Shown here: one piece after another, positions 32,001 through 39,700 of the stretch
Position numbering within the stretch: position 1 is the stretch's first letter
How the letters are laid out: each line of letters opens with the position of its first letter
DNA from: Crocodylus rhombifer
Taxonomy: Eukaryota; Chordata; Crocodylia; Crocodylidae
Assembly (NCBI GenBank): GCA_038503035.1
Contig: JAVSML010025171.1
Coordinates: 128,606 to 192,605, forward strand
Direction of reading: 5' to 3'
DNA length: 64,000 bases
Program-made: the position numbers and the translations under genes
Notes under the pieces: generated by a model
What the model was told of the DNA's origin: nothing
The model's input: the letters and a program-made list of their open reading frames with translations, nothing else
Database searches by the model: none

Positions 32001-33344
32001 CCCAGCAGCAAGCGAAGGATAAAGCAGTTGGCAGGCTAGAGTCATCCCCAATATAATTTCTTGGCTGTCAGCGGGGTTAGACCAAGGATTAATTTGGCCG
32101 AGCACTTGCAGTGGCCTTGCAAAGAGCCAGAAAATAATCTCACTTGACATCCTGACAGTGCTTTTCCTTGGTTGCCTTTGGGAGTGCTGTCAACATGGGA
32201 TGCCAGTAGCACAGCCATGTGCCAGAAACATTGTTGTTTCAGTGCATCCCCCCCAATTATTTGTTACATGTCAGCAACATCTGCAGCTGCCAAACAAAAC
32301 TCCAGGTCTTATAGGGTAAGAAAAAGGAGATTCCCCCTTGTTGGAAGTTTCTTTCTTCTTTCATACTGTGGGGGCTGGAGGTAGGGGTAGCATCACTGTG
32401 GTTCTGGAACAGACTCCTGCAGGGATTCTGAATCCCAATGCAAGCTCACTGGAGTTAAGCATCTCATTTAGCACTGTGCTGCAGGCAAGAAAAGCTTTGT
32501 ACATTTCCTGGGCAAAAATGTAACACCTCGGGCCCAAATTAACACACCCACTTCCTGTGCTAAGTGAAAATCCCTGCTCATCTCTAGGGGATCGTTTGGA
32601 TTTTTTTTTTTTAAATTTGCCTACAGCTGCAGGCTCCATTTGGAAGCCAAGTCATTAAGAGACAGAAGGGATCTTTCCTGCCGCTGTCACATTTCAGCTG
32701 GATAGAGCACTAGTGACTCCCTGTCACTTCAGTGTCAAGCAGCCCTGGAGCTGTTGCTGTGCAGGACCTGTCCTATTGAAACTAGCCGTGCTTTTGCTGG
32801 GGTCATTTCTTTTTTGTACAGTGGAAGCCAATTAGAAGGAAGTCGGTTTGGTTTGCCCCATGGAGCTTGGAATTGACTCTGGGACGTATAAGATTGTAAG
32901 CTCATGCTGTTTCAGTTGGAGTTGGGTTGCCCTGTCTGTGAGCTCACATGAAGCCCCGTCTCTTGCCTGTTGACATTTAGGGGTCTGGATAAAATAGAAC
33001 CCAGAAAGGAGACTGGTCCCGTGTGGTTTAATAAAAGACTCCAAACACCAGCTGCTTGCACTGGGCAGAACTAATTGTGCATCTCTCTGCTGCTGCCCCA
33101 TGCATTTCAATCTACATGGGCACCTGTGCTCAGATTTAATATACCAAGAGGTAGCAGCTCTAAGACACCGTGCTCTCTGTTGACAGTGGCTATCCTCATA
33201 TGTCTTGTAACCACAGGTGTTGAGGCGTCCGATGACAACGCCCTGACCTGCCGGCGAGTCCCGAGACACCATCTGTCCACCAGCAGCATCAACCAGGAAG
33301 ATGATGAGGATATGCAATGCATGATGGGACCTCTGGCAGTCTGA
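1872..33344 (+). CDS. RNF157: RNF157, RING-type E3 ubiquitin ligase (5'-partial gene, 16 exons in window)
   Basis: The coding sequence is the join of 16 segments: 1872-2018, 3069-3186, 5143-5209, 7353-7396, 7923-7970, 8588-8659, 9589-9748, 10608-10720, 11162-11400, 12325-12433, 13680-13791, 14714-14898, 16230-16295, 17840-17888, 21901-22011 and 33217-33344. All have AG acceptors and GT donors, and the reading phase is unbroken. They give about 588 residues. The human protein is about 679 aa, so roughly the first 98 residues (exons 1-3, including the N-myristoylation start) lie left of the window. In order the protein has the MGRN1/RNF157 N-terminal substrate-binding region, a C3HC4 RING and a long Ser/Glu-rich tail ending GPLAV. 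The RING and the tail sequence separate it from MGRN1, and linkage to FOXJ1 supports RNF157. The family transfers ubiquitin from E2 enzymes. RNF157 acts on the adaptor Fe65/APBB1 in neurons and is partly redundant with MGRN1 in Hedgehog receptor control (literature knowledge). Confidence 0.95.
2482..2760 (-). repeat. CR1 LINE 3' fragment (antisense)
   Basis: The reverse complement ends in the CR1-type tail (tcatagaatc on the + strand at the left). The fragment contains catctagtccgaccccctgcc, and then the tail-region sequence complementary to the end of the CR1 reverse-transcriptase ORF (cttactgtgaagtagttcttcctaat). It lies in the RNF157 intron between 2018 and 3069. Confidence 0.9.
2889..2922. 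repeat. Tandem duplication, 17 bp x 2
   Basis: The unit ctgaccaggactgaggt occurs twice head to tail without mismatch, followed by a partial related sequence (caga). It is a small local duplication 147 bp before an RNF157 exon. Confidence 0.9.
3069..3186 (+). CDS. RNF157: RNF157 coding exon (probably exon 5)
   Basis: The acceptor is cttggcag and the donor GAG|gtaagc. It completes the split Ser codon and adds 39 codons starting YIPKDNSLQSETVHYKRG, with CQQFCLPSHTVDPSEW further on. This is the conserved pre-RING domain. Confidence 0.95.
3890..4226 (+). repeat. CR1 LINE fragment, part 1 (split by an insertion)
   Basis: Sense-strand CR1 sequence from the end of the reverse-transcriptase ORF (agtggagagtgacaaaaatg, ggctgaaagagctagg and onward to aggctgcctag). 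It resumes at about 4550 after an inserted inverted-repeat element. Confidence 0.85.
4227..4543. mobile_element. MITE inserted in a CR1 element
   Basis: A roughly 317-bp block with terminal inverted repeats. The 12-mer ttgcatttgtcc at 4238-4249 is exactly inverted at 4517-4528, and the complementarity extends outwards (ggct / agcc). The interior repeats short motifs of the type atcctgggat. It has no coding capacity. It separates the two halves of one CR1 copy, so it inserted after the CR1. The superfamily is undetermined; hAT-like is possible. Confidence 0.75.
4550..4708 (+). repeat. CR1 LINE 3' end, part 2
   Basis: It continues the 3890-4226 CR1 copy: agagcaggttagaca, then ggctgaactagatgac, then the 3' tail ctatgatcctatga. 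The sense-oriented 3' end is complete. Confidence 0.85.
4797..4977 (+). repeat. Unclassified ~180-bp repeat, copy 2
   Basis: The second copy of the 221-400 repeat, with scattered substitutions and small indels. It starts about 90 bp after a CR1 3' end, so it may belong to an older element or a small dispersed duplication. Confidence 0.85.
5143..5209 (+). CDS. RNF157: RNF157 coding exon (probably exon 6)
   Basis: The acceptor is ccttccag and the donor G|gtagga. It encodes LGFDLDREVYPMVVHAVVDE plus GD and the first base of a Glu codon. A 180-bp repeat lies about 165 bp upstream in the preceding intron. Confidence 0.94.
5210..7352 (+). other. RNF157: RNF157 intron 6: mostly unique, GC-rich repeat-like block and MITE remnant
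   Basis: The segment 5760-6060 is GC-rich. It is bounded by two copies of gggccctaggc (5796 and 6012) and looks like an unclassified repeat. At 7172-7250 the motif agtctgcactacaaaggtttg resembles the end of the MITE at 25799-26332. No exon was found in the remainder. Confidence 0.6.
7353..7396 (+). CDS. RNF157: RNF157 coding exon (44 bp, probably exon 7)
   Basis: A very short exon between tgtcttgcag and AAG|gtgagt. With the split Glu codon it reads EHIGHCHVLLATFEK; human has EYFGHCHVLLGTFEK. It is recognised by protein match and phase rather than by length. Confidence 0.93.
7923..7970 (+). CDS. RNF157: RNF157 coding exon (48 bp, probably exon 8)
   Basis: The acceptor is tttatttcag and the donor GTG|gtgagt. 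It is in phase 0 at both ends and reads HADGSICVKPLKQKQV, the conserved segment before the RING. Confidence 0.94.
8308..8575 (-). repeat. Old CR1 LINE fragment (antisense) abutting an RNF157 acceptor
   Basis: It contains a diverged CR1 3' motif (gatggaagggacatcaagag, catctagtccaactctgcac) and then the antisense end of the ORF region (attaggaaggttttcctga). It ends within about 15 bp of the exon at 8588. Confidence 0.75.
8588..8659 (+). CDS. RNF157: RNF157 coding exon (72 bp, probably exon 9)
   Basis: The acceptor is gcatctccag and the donor AAG|gtaagg. It is in phase 0 and encodes 24 residues beginning VDGVSYLLQEIYGIENKYN. An old antisense CR1 fragment ends almost at the acceptor, so part of the polypyrimidine tract may be repeat-derived. 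Confidence 0.95.
9589..9748 (+). CDS. RNF157: RNF157 RING-finger exon (probably exon 10)
   Basis: The acceptor is ctgcccag and the donor CTGC|gtaaga. Its 53 codons plus one base hold the complete C3HC4 RING. Numbered within the exon, the zinc ligands are Cys13, Cys16, Cys28, His30, Cys34, Cys37, Cys48 and Cys51, in the order CVVC, CRH, CNTC and CPIC. All eight are present, so the ligase core is intact. This module recruits the E2~ubiquitin conjugate. The flanking intron is open in frame, so retaining the downstream intron would add a short tail and end at about 9813. Confidence 0.97.
10608..10720 (+). CDS. RNF157: RNF157 coding exon (probably exon 11)
   Basis: The acceptor is ctttgcag and the donor TCG|gtaagc. 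It completes the Pro codon and continues FRALLQIRAMRKKLGPLSPT, the helix after the RING that is conserved with MGRN1. It ends in an acidic serine stretch (SDSEEHS). Confidence 0.95.
11162..11400 (+). CDS. RNF157: RNF157 coding exon (239 bp, probably exon 12)
   Basis: The acceptor is ctccctgcag and the donor AA|gtgagt. It starts SSENIPPGYEVVSLLEALNG and ends LKLKKSLS plus two bases of a Lys codon. It is the largest coding exon in the window and is very close to human RNF157. Confidence 0.95.
12325..12433 (+). CDS. RNF157: RNF157 coding exon (probably exon 13)
   Basis: The acceptor is ttcatag and the donor GAG|gtgatc, which is a weak match at donor positions +4 to +6. It reads SISQNSSVLPEEDDEKSCSE and on to PPQHEE. 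It is in phase with the next exon, which resumes ECSVTP. Read-through of the donor would add 16 codons and stop at 12484. Confidence 0.9.
13045..13190 (+). repeat. MIR-like CORE-SINE fragment
   Basis: It has the order gcaactgcggtacaaagaaaag, ttcataaggtcccacagcaa, cagctgggatttcactccac, matching the core-to-tail sequence of MIR. Confidence 0.7.
13680..13791 (+). CDS. RNF157: RNF157 coding exon (probably exon 14)
   Basis: The acceptor is tccttccag and the donor GAAG|gtatgt. It encodes ECSVTPDSENLTLSSSGAID followed by QSSCTGTPLSSTISSPE, nearly identical to human RNF157. It is part of the Ser/Thr-rich tail, which has many possible phosphorylation sites. Confidence 0.95.
13990..14095. repeat. AT-rich minisatellite (ATAATGATAATATGAT-type)
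   Basis: Irregular tandem units around taatgataatatgata. The longer unit beginning catgctgayataatgataat occurs at 13991 and again at 14028. It lies in the intron between 13791 and 14714. Confidence 0.8.
14714..14898 (+). CDS. RNF157: RNF157 coding exon (185 bp, probably exon 15)
   Basis: The acceptor is ctatctag and the donor GAG|gtaggt. It starts DPVSSSLAQSIMSMASSQSQ and includes LSTDTVSSMSGSYIAPGTEE. It carries a few extra residues (around SQHSQ) relative to the human protein as I recall it. Confidence 0.93.
15585..15860 (+). repeat. tRNA-head SINE with L2/MIR-like tail (near full length)
   Basis: The 5' part resembles a tRNA-derived pol III promoter (tggcccagtgagtagg as A-box region, aaccaggatcctg as B-box region). 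The 3' part is the amniote tail with agcgagctctttaagggcag, acagcgccttgcacaatggg and ctctaggtgttactataata. Truncated relatives occur elsewhere in the window (for example 38425-38560). Confidence 0.75.
16230..16295 (+). CDS. RNF157: RNF157 coding exon (66 bp, probably exon 16)
   Basis: The acceptor is cctctctgcag and the donor GAG|gtaaaa. It encodes 22 residues beginning STPVESPDTNFVSIPTEERD. Conservation is lower here than in the RING region, as expected for the acidic tail. Confidence 0.88.
17840..17888 (+). CDS. RNF157: RNF157 coding exon (49 bp, probably exon 17)
   Basis: The acceptor is tgtgtcacag and the donor GACG|gtaaca. It reads GNDVMEEEDASPTQED; human has GNDVIEEEDGSPTQE. It is a short exon identified by protein match and phase. 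Confidence 0.9.
17889..21900 (+). other. RNF157: RNF157 intron 17: MITE debris, otherwise unique
   Basis: It contains a MITE end motif (gcagtgtagacatacccc, 20673-20690), a 302-bp palindromic MITE at 20818-21119, and A-runs at 19716-19727 and 21190-21206. No exon was found that fits between the RNF157 exons at 17840 and 21901. Confidence 0.6.
20818..21119. mobile_element. MITE with nested hairpins
   Basis: The termini gggcatttatagacatg and, inverted, gggcacctatacacgtg match at 13 of 17 positions. Inside are a ctttaattaga / tctaattaaag inverted pair (20863-20873 and 20891-20901) and a gtctgctggaacgc hairpin (21020-21033 with 21044-21057). A further pair around cagcatcgccacg / cgtggggatgctg is also present. 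A G-rich stretch (20838-20862) lies near the left end. It is non-autonomous with no ORF. Confidence 0.7.
21901..22011 (+). CDS. RNF157: RNF157 coding exon (111 bp, probably exon 18)
   Basis: The acceptor is tccgttacag and the donor CCTG|gtgagt. It encodes GQRTGAYLGMECDNNNDIGI followed by ASVKALDNKLCSEACLP, a strongly conserved C-terminal block specific to this family. Confidence 0.94.
22901..22963. repeat. Inverted repeat, 14-bp arms with 35-nt loop
   Basis: The arms are gttggaacgtggtt (22901-22914) and aaccatgttccaac (22950-22963), with one mismatch. The size suits a stem-loop, but it may simply be an internal piece of a MITE. Confidence 0.8.
23290..23348. repeat. Near-perfect 59-bp palindrome
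   Basis: The left arm (23290-23317) and right arm (23320-23348) are complementary along 28 bp except for one mismatch and one single-base bulge, around a 2-nt centre. The arm cores are ggtacaaccagg and cctggttgtacc. It does not extend into the flanks. Confidence 0.9.
25799..26332. mobile_element. MITE (terminal motif GGTATGTCTGCACTAC)
   Basis: The left end gggtatgtctgcactac is partly inverted at the right end (gtagtgtggacctgg, 26318-26332; 10 of 14 positions). The right part (gtttgctgacctagc, ttggcaaagttttg) resembles the antisense of 7172-7250. No ORF of note. Confidence 0.6.
28157..28524. mobile_element. MITE with 20-bp inverted termini and possible TA duplication
   Basis: The left end taccgtatattcttgcatat is inverted at the right end (28505-28524) with 17 of 20 matches. 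Both ends are bounded by TA, which would fit a Tc1/mariner-type target site. The interior is non-coding in my reading. Confidence 0.65.
33217..33344 (+). CDS. RNF157: RNF157 last coding exon with stop (probably exon 19)
   Basis: It lies 11.2 kb after the previous exon. The acceptor is aaccacag. It reads GVEASDDNALTCRRVPRHHL, then an acidic run (NQEDDEDMQ), and ends MMGPLAV followed by TGA at 33342-33344. The terminal GPLAV matches human. The middle of the exon has diverged from the human sequence I remember. Confidence 0.9.
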
Positions 33345-36300
33345 CGAGACTCTGCCCTCTCTGGGACTGCATGCTAGATGGAGGGCAAAGCCAGCTACCC
33401 AACACATTTCCCCAACACTAAAGAAATCTGGAGCAGCCAATCTGTGGGCATTAACACCTCAAATATGGCAGATGTAGCGATACTGTTATATATATATAAA
33501 AAAATATATATATTATTTTTAAATTTAAGCTGCAATTCTCACCCCTCCTCCCTTTGAACTGTTTCCCTATATTTATGCTAGGACTAACTGTTGATGTTCA
33601 CCTTGATAACAGCAGAAAGGAGGCTGGTTATGTTCATGAACTGTAACTGTAATTCAGAGGCCTCTGTCCATGTGTTGTAGCCAAGAACAGTTGGGGTGTT
33701 TCCCTTCCCACTCTTCTCCCTGTTCCCTGCTGTGAACTGGTTGTAAGGTAGGAGGGAACTGATGTCAGCACATGTCCTCCACTGTCTCCTCTTCCCTTCA
33801 GCCCTCCTTGGCAGTTGGAGACTCCAACTTCTTGGCTGGGCTGCCATGTGGCATTGAATGGGTACGTGGAGGAGACTTCTCTTCAGTGAGATGACTTTGT
33901 GGCCTGGAAGATCACCCAACAAGGAAAGAGGCTGAGAGGAATGGATTGGGAGAAGAGGGTGCCAACAGGAACAAGTGGTGGTTAAGGAAAGAACATTGTC
34001 GCATGCCTATCGTAGGGGCATGGCAGTGTGGCTGCTTTCTGGGCAGGCTCTCCTGTCTCCATCCATCACATGCCCTAAGGCACCTTCCATTAGCATGTGC
34101 ACCCCTGTGTAGACTGGTTGGTGTGCTCACCCATCTCCATATCACCCAGCGTAGAGTAACCATCTCGCTGGCTCATCTGAGTGCAGACATGCTGCAAGGG
34201 TAAGTTCTGCTTGTTACGACTATCTAGAGCTACGCCCCAGGTCCTTTGGGGTCACAGGAAATTTAGCTGTTGACTTCAGAAGGCCAGAATGTGGTGTTTG
34301 TGATGAACCATCAATGGGCAAGCTTGGGCACATGGGCCAGAACCCTGTGCTAATGCACATTGACTGGTGCACTTCCAGGGAAGGCTGGTACACCTGTAGG
34401 TTTGCTGAAGTGTGCTGTGACAGTCCATAAGAGTCCACTCACCTGGTTGCATGTGCACATTCATAATGGCTCATTCCTCTCTCTCGCCTTGCAAGAGGTT
34501 CTTGTCCTAACTAGGACCAACTCACAAGATATAAGCTTGAAAACAAGTGCTTTAAACATGGCTGCTGCTGCTTTGGCAGGTTCCAAATGTCTCTTCCACT
34601 CCCTGTGCCCTCCTCCCATTGCTGCAGGGCAGCTGCCAACTTTTTCTTCCTCTTGCAAAACAAAAACAAGCAATAACCTAGCTCCACAGCCTCAGCAAGA
34701 GATTAGATGAAGGGCAGTTATGGGCTGAGGGGGCTTCCTTCATGATGGTTAGCCTTTGCATCTGTCTGTTATGTGACGCATTGATTTGGGGAAGGTAAAT
34801 GGTAGCCTACAATGAAAGCCACAGCAGGGACAAATAGCCAGCCCCTTGGAGATACATAGTTATGGGATTTTTCCATCTTGTCTTCCAATCTGCTGCCATG
34901 CTGGCTCCATTTGTTTCAGCTGGACAGGCTTCAGATTCTCCAGATGCCCCTTTCTCTGGAGCAGTTTCAGTGACGAAGGCTCGGTCCCTCCTTTTGTTTC
35001 TTGTTTCTAAGGCATTTTTACCAAGTGGGGGCAAACCAGGAGCTATATACAATGCCACCCCTTCTGCTCTCCCTATCCCACATTGATCAGTCTGCCCTGT
35101 GTTTCCAGCCAGATTTTTCAGGGGAAGGTATGGGTACTGGGTCAACAATGGAACTGAGACTCCAATCCACAGGGCAAAAGTCAAAGGTCCTGGGGAGGCA
35201 GGTCATGACTAGGGACCTACCAAAGACCAGAAAGGCCCGTGGGAAATGCAGGCCAAGGCAGAGGGAAGGACAGTCCTGATTGGTGGTGAAGTGATTGAGG
35301 AGAGTCAGCAGCTAGAAGAAGTGTTCAGCTTGCCTTGGGGGGGGGGGGGGTATTCAGTCTCATGCTTTTTTCAAGGGGCTCATGGAAAAGCTTCAGAGTG
35401 GGTGCAATAGGGGATGTTGAGAGTAACGCATGTGAGTTGGGTATTGTCAGAACTGTTGCTTTATTCATGACCTGAGATCCCCTTCTGCAGAGGACACATC
35501 AGTAATAGCCCCCGCTCACTGGGGGTTGGTGGCTTTTTGGACCAGAGCAGCAGAACACAATGGCTGTTTGAATGAAGAACAGATAGACCCCTATCCCATT
35601 CTCTTGACTCCTGCCCTTGGCTCTCTCTGCTCCCTGCTCCTGCTATGTGTTGGGTGTTGAGGGTGATGGAACTGCTCTTTCTATTAGAACAGGAGAGGTT
35701 GGTTGGAGTGGTGCATATCTATTATTCTCACAATGCAGAGAACAACCCAGGGCTACAGAAGGACTCAGTGCCCATAGGTGTGTGTGCAGGGGTGGGTAGG
35801 TAGGCCCCTCCTAGCCCTAGGCATGTCATAGTGATACCAATGCAAGATGTGTTTGTTGCTGCATAATTCTGAGAATATGTGGGTTAGGTTATAAGGGAAG
35901 GGCAGCTGGGACTAGGAGGTGTGTTTGGGCATGGGAGAAGGTCCATTTCCTTAGGATCCTTTTTTGAGGCACCAGTCAAAGGGCTGCACTAGCTTGTGAT
36001 TGATGTTTGCTCTCTGCAAGCATTGTTCCATTAGGATCTCAAAACGGTACTGCATCCTCCCCCCTTTCCTTGGTGGACACTGTTGGAGCTGATATCTTAT
36101 TCCCCATTCCCACTTGTACGAGTGGGCTGCGGTGTAAATCAGGAGGAGTTCCATTTAAAGCAATGGCAGCAGTCTAGTTTTGCAGTGACATAACAAAGTA
36201 GCTTATGACCCATTCAGCAATCATGTTCTGTTTCCCTGGGAGGAAAGGCCAAGCCGTTTTCAGGGGTTCCTGAGGAGTTCTGCTCCCCTGTATTTCATGT

Positions 36301-36770
36301 CAGTGTGCAGGCAAGTAGAACAGCAACGGTGGAAGGTAAGTGCCAACCCAGACTGGTGGCATCACACGCTTACCACATGATTATTCTGGTGTAAATGGGG
36401 GTCATGGAAACCTTATACCAGGGTTATGGAAACTGGGAGTCCAGGAGCATTGTAAGTGTAGTCTTTCTGACTTCTGGACTGGGGAAGGAAAGTAGGTGCA
36501 AAGTATCCTTGCTCATTGCCTCTTCTAATTGAAAGGGAGCATCCATCCAGTTTAACAGAGAAGTTTTAGTTTCTGCTTTGGCATTTCTGAGCCTGCATTG
36601 CTAAAGGACCAGAAGATGCATAACAGACAGAACAGCAGCAAGGGAACAGGTGAAGATGGAAGCCCCTCCTATGATGTTTGCATGAAGTCTCTGCTGAAGC
36701 AGGCAGTAGGAGGGGATGGCTGAATTCATCTTTAGCTTAACGCAATAAACTAACTGCATCAAGTAAGCCA
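33345..36770 (+). other. RNF157: RNF157 3' untranslated region (predicted)
   Basis: This is non-coding sequence from the stop codon to just beyond the first canonical AATAAA that I find (36744-36749). It includes a TA-rich stretch (33487-33525) and a run of 14 G at 35337-35350. The end is a prediction from the poly(A) signal only; an earlier variant signal could be used. Confidence 0.55.
36744..36749 (+). terminator. RNF157: Poly(A) signal AATAAA, candidate RNF157 3' end
   Basis: A canonical hexamer 3.4 kb after the stop codon, and the first one I can see on the + strand after the last exon. The downstream sequence is not strongly GT-rich. Confidence 0.45.
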
Positions 36771-39700
36771 GGTGTCAAAATGAACCAACGTACAGTAGCA
36801 AGCTTCCACCCTTAGCAACTTGACTTCCAGTTCAGTTTTGTAGCTTTGTAGTCATTCCTACTGGCCATCTGCCCACAAGATGGGCACTCAGTGCACAGGA
36901 AAGCCATGCTGAGGATGAGGATACTTTGGAAGAACTATATGGGAGAGCAGAACTGGGCTAGCAGGCAGGTTTGTGAAGAACTGGGAAAGGACATTGGGAG
37001 AACTTTGTGTGAGAGACTTGTACGATTTCATCCCGCCAATGGAGAAGCAAACATCCTTGCCGTTGTGTGGAAGACACAGTAGCAGAGGGTTTATCCCACA
37101 CTAGCAACCATAATATGTACCCATACATAGGCTCTGCAGAGTTTGTACTCAAGTGCTCATTCTTGCTCAACCCCATGCTGTGACATCTTCACTGTTAGTT
37201 ACTCATGCTAGCTAGATAATGCTAGCATGGGTATGCTAGTGAGTGCTGTAATCACACCTTCCCTGAGTACTCTGACCCAACAGAGGCCTATTATTCCGCA
37301 GATGGAAAATGTTGTGGAAAATCTGCTCTAGCCTTAGTTCATCTCACTGGGGCAATAGGCCTGTCTTGGTCACAAGTTTGCTGCTTCTTGCCCAGGGCCT
37401 TAGCAGTGTCAGCTTTTCAGTCACAAAATTGCCACGAAACTAAATCCTCAAGTTTAATGGCCTCTGCTCTCACTGATTAATCTAATGCTCCCAGAGATGA
37501 AACTGTCATGAACATAAAAAGAAGCAAACCCCAGTTTGATGCTTATGACTTGCTTTAAAACCTGTTCTTAGTTTCTGAAATGGTATCATTAGGCATGAGG
37601 CTCTTTTCTCCATTACACCGAGTTTAATTCAAAAAAAGCTACCCCACATTTATACAATGAAAAGTTGAGTGTCCCACGGAGTATTGTAGGCAAACGAGAA
37701 ATAGGAGTCCACACCCGTAAAATGTTGGGATAGTTGCCAAGATGATGCTTAGAGTTATGATGACATAAACAGCAGGAGGGGGTATGAACTTGTGGATTTT
37801 GCAGGCCCTTTATTCTTCAGCCATGATGCTAAAGGAGTTCAAAGAGAGAAGAATTTCCTCCTTCTCTAAGGTCCCCAGGGGTTCTCTCCTGGTGATGAAA
37901 TGGACCTAAAGGTTTTGGCTGGAGCTTCTAGTAAAATGCCACCCAGAAGGGCAGGATACACCTGACCCAGGATGACTCAGCTGCTGGGCCTACCTTCCTA
38001 GTGAGTCTTTGGAAGGGTGCAGTGATCAACGACAAGCACCAGGTGGCATCCCACAATCAAAACGTCACTGCTCCACAGATAACGGATCAAACCTGCACAA
38101 GAGGTGGATGTTTTTCTACGCTGGGTCTTCCCAACAGCATGGGAACAGGGCACATGAAAGGGAAACTTTATAAGGGCAAGGGAGACTGAAGGGAGATAGG
38201 AGAGAGGTCACAGGGAAGGCTGTGAAAATCTCTAAGAAAAGTGGAAGCGGTGAAAGAAAACGAATGTGGTGGCACTGGGCATGGAGGGAGAAGTGAGTGA
38301 GCTTCATACTTATAGCGATTAATAATTAGTCTGATGATGATGATTAATATTGAATTATAGTTTGCATGTCTGTTGCACCTTCCTTCCATGGTTTTCAAAG
38401 CACTTTACAGGCACTGATGGATATTATTTAGATTGTAAGCTCTTTGGGGGCAAAGACTGCTCTTATTCTGTATGTGTCCAATGACTTAGCACAGCGGTGC
38501 CCTAGCTCAGGCCAAGGGCTCTGAGGTGCTACCGTGATAGAAATAGTAAATAATCATGTTAATGAATAATTGCCCTGATAACCCTGTGAAGTAGGTCGGT
38601 ACTATTGTCCCCCCAGCTGGGAAGACTGAGGCACAAGGAGATTAAGTGACTTGTTCAAGGCTTGTGCCAGGAAACCTCTGGCGGGTCAGAGTCCAGAGCT
38701 CGTGATTCCCAACCTGGTGCCTTCATCTATTGCTTTGATGCAGTAACTCTGGAGAAGGAGGGAGCTATTTAGAGTGGCATAAAGTTGTATGTGTTTCTCT
38801 TTAAAGCTGGGTATTTTATGTTCAAAAGTAGTTATTAAATACGGAAAGCACTGATTTACCTGATCTGCCATCATCGACTCTTTCTTTGTATGACTGGCAT
38901 GACTAATCTCAGAGTCTGGAAAGCAGCATGTAGAACCCAGTCCTGAGGAGGACGCTCAGCCTTTGATGTACTCAGGTAAGTTCCCGTTGCTTGAGTGACA
39001 ACTTTCTCTCCGAAGGGACTGGGCTGGTAGAGGCTGACAGGATCCCACCTGTAATGACTTCCTGAGTATCAACAGCAAACAAGACTGCAGTTTCCCCCAG
39101 ACCCGTAATCAACACCACTCCAAGCTGTTTCCAACTACACAGTTCTTCATAGCAGGGTAGAACAGGTTAGCTCCGAATATCACCAAGGGGTACTTGTGCT
39201 GGGATAACAAGGGAGCCTGGAGGAAAGTGGTATCTTCTCTAAGGAGGCCAATGTATCCTTCCCATTATTGCATGAACTGGCAGGGGTGGGTGGAAGTTAG
39301 AAAACACATCAATTCCCTGATTGTTGCCTGATGCTGTTGCTGTAACGAAGCCTTCAGAAAATCCTCTGGGTCCTTGAAGGAAAACCACCTTCTACAGTAT
39401 TGGGATTAAGGAGGGGAGCCTTTAGGAGAGAGAGAAGCTGCAGGAGACTCTACTGGATGTCTTAGTCTGCTCAGCAGAGATGGTTTAACTCCTTGCCAGT
39501 GGAGCTTTGAGTGTGAATGCTCCAGCTCTGTGAGCCCAAATTAGCAGTGAAAGGGAACAGCCTCCTCTTCTGTTGCTTCAGAGTCCTGGTCAAGCGCTGA
39601 GAAGGGCTGTCCTGGGACTTTCCAAGATGCCCTTTCATGAATACTTCTCAACTCCTAGCTTCATCTTCCAGGCTGTCCAGGGAGCTGTAGGCCCTCTTTT

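Larger units (their letters stand above)
22012..33216 (+). other. RNF157: RNF157 intron 18 (11.2 kb): several MITEs and hairpins, no exon seen
   Basis: The largest intron in the window. It holds two hairpin-forming sequences (22901-22963 and 23290-23348), MITEs at 25799-26332 and 28157-28524, a MITE end-like motif at 27782, TA- and TG-microsatellites (26959, 30282), and otherwise unique sequence. No coding exon in phase with the flanking RNF157 exons was found. Confidence 0.65.

Noticed and set aside
32832..33440. 202-codon minus-strand open frame
   Set aside because: It is antisense to the last RNF157 exon, whose + strand coding is supported by homology.
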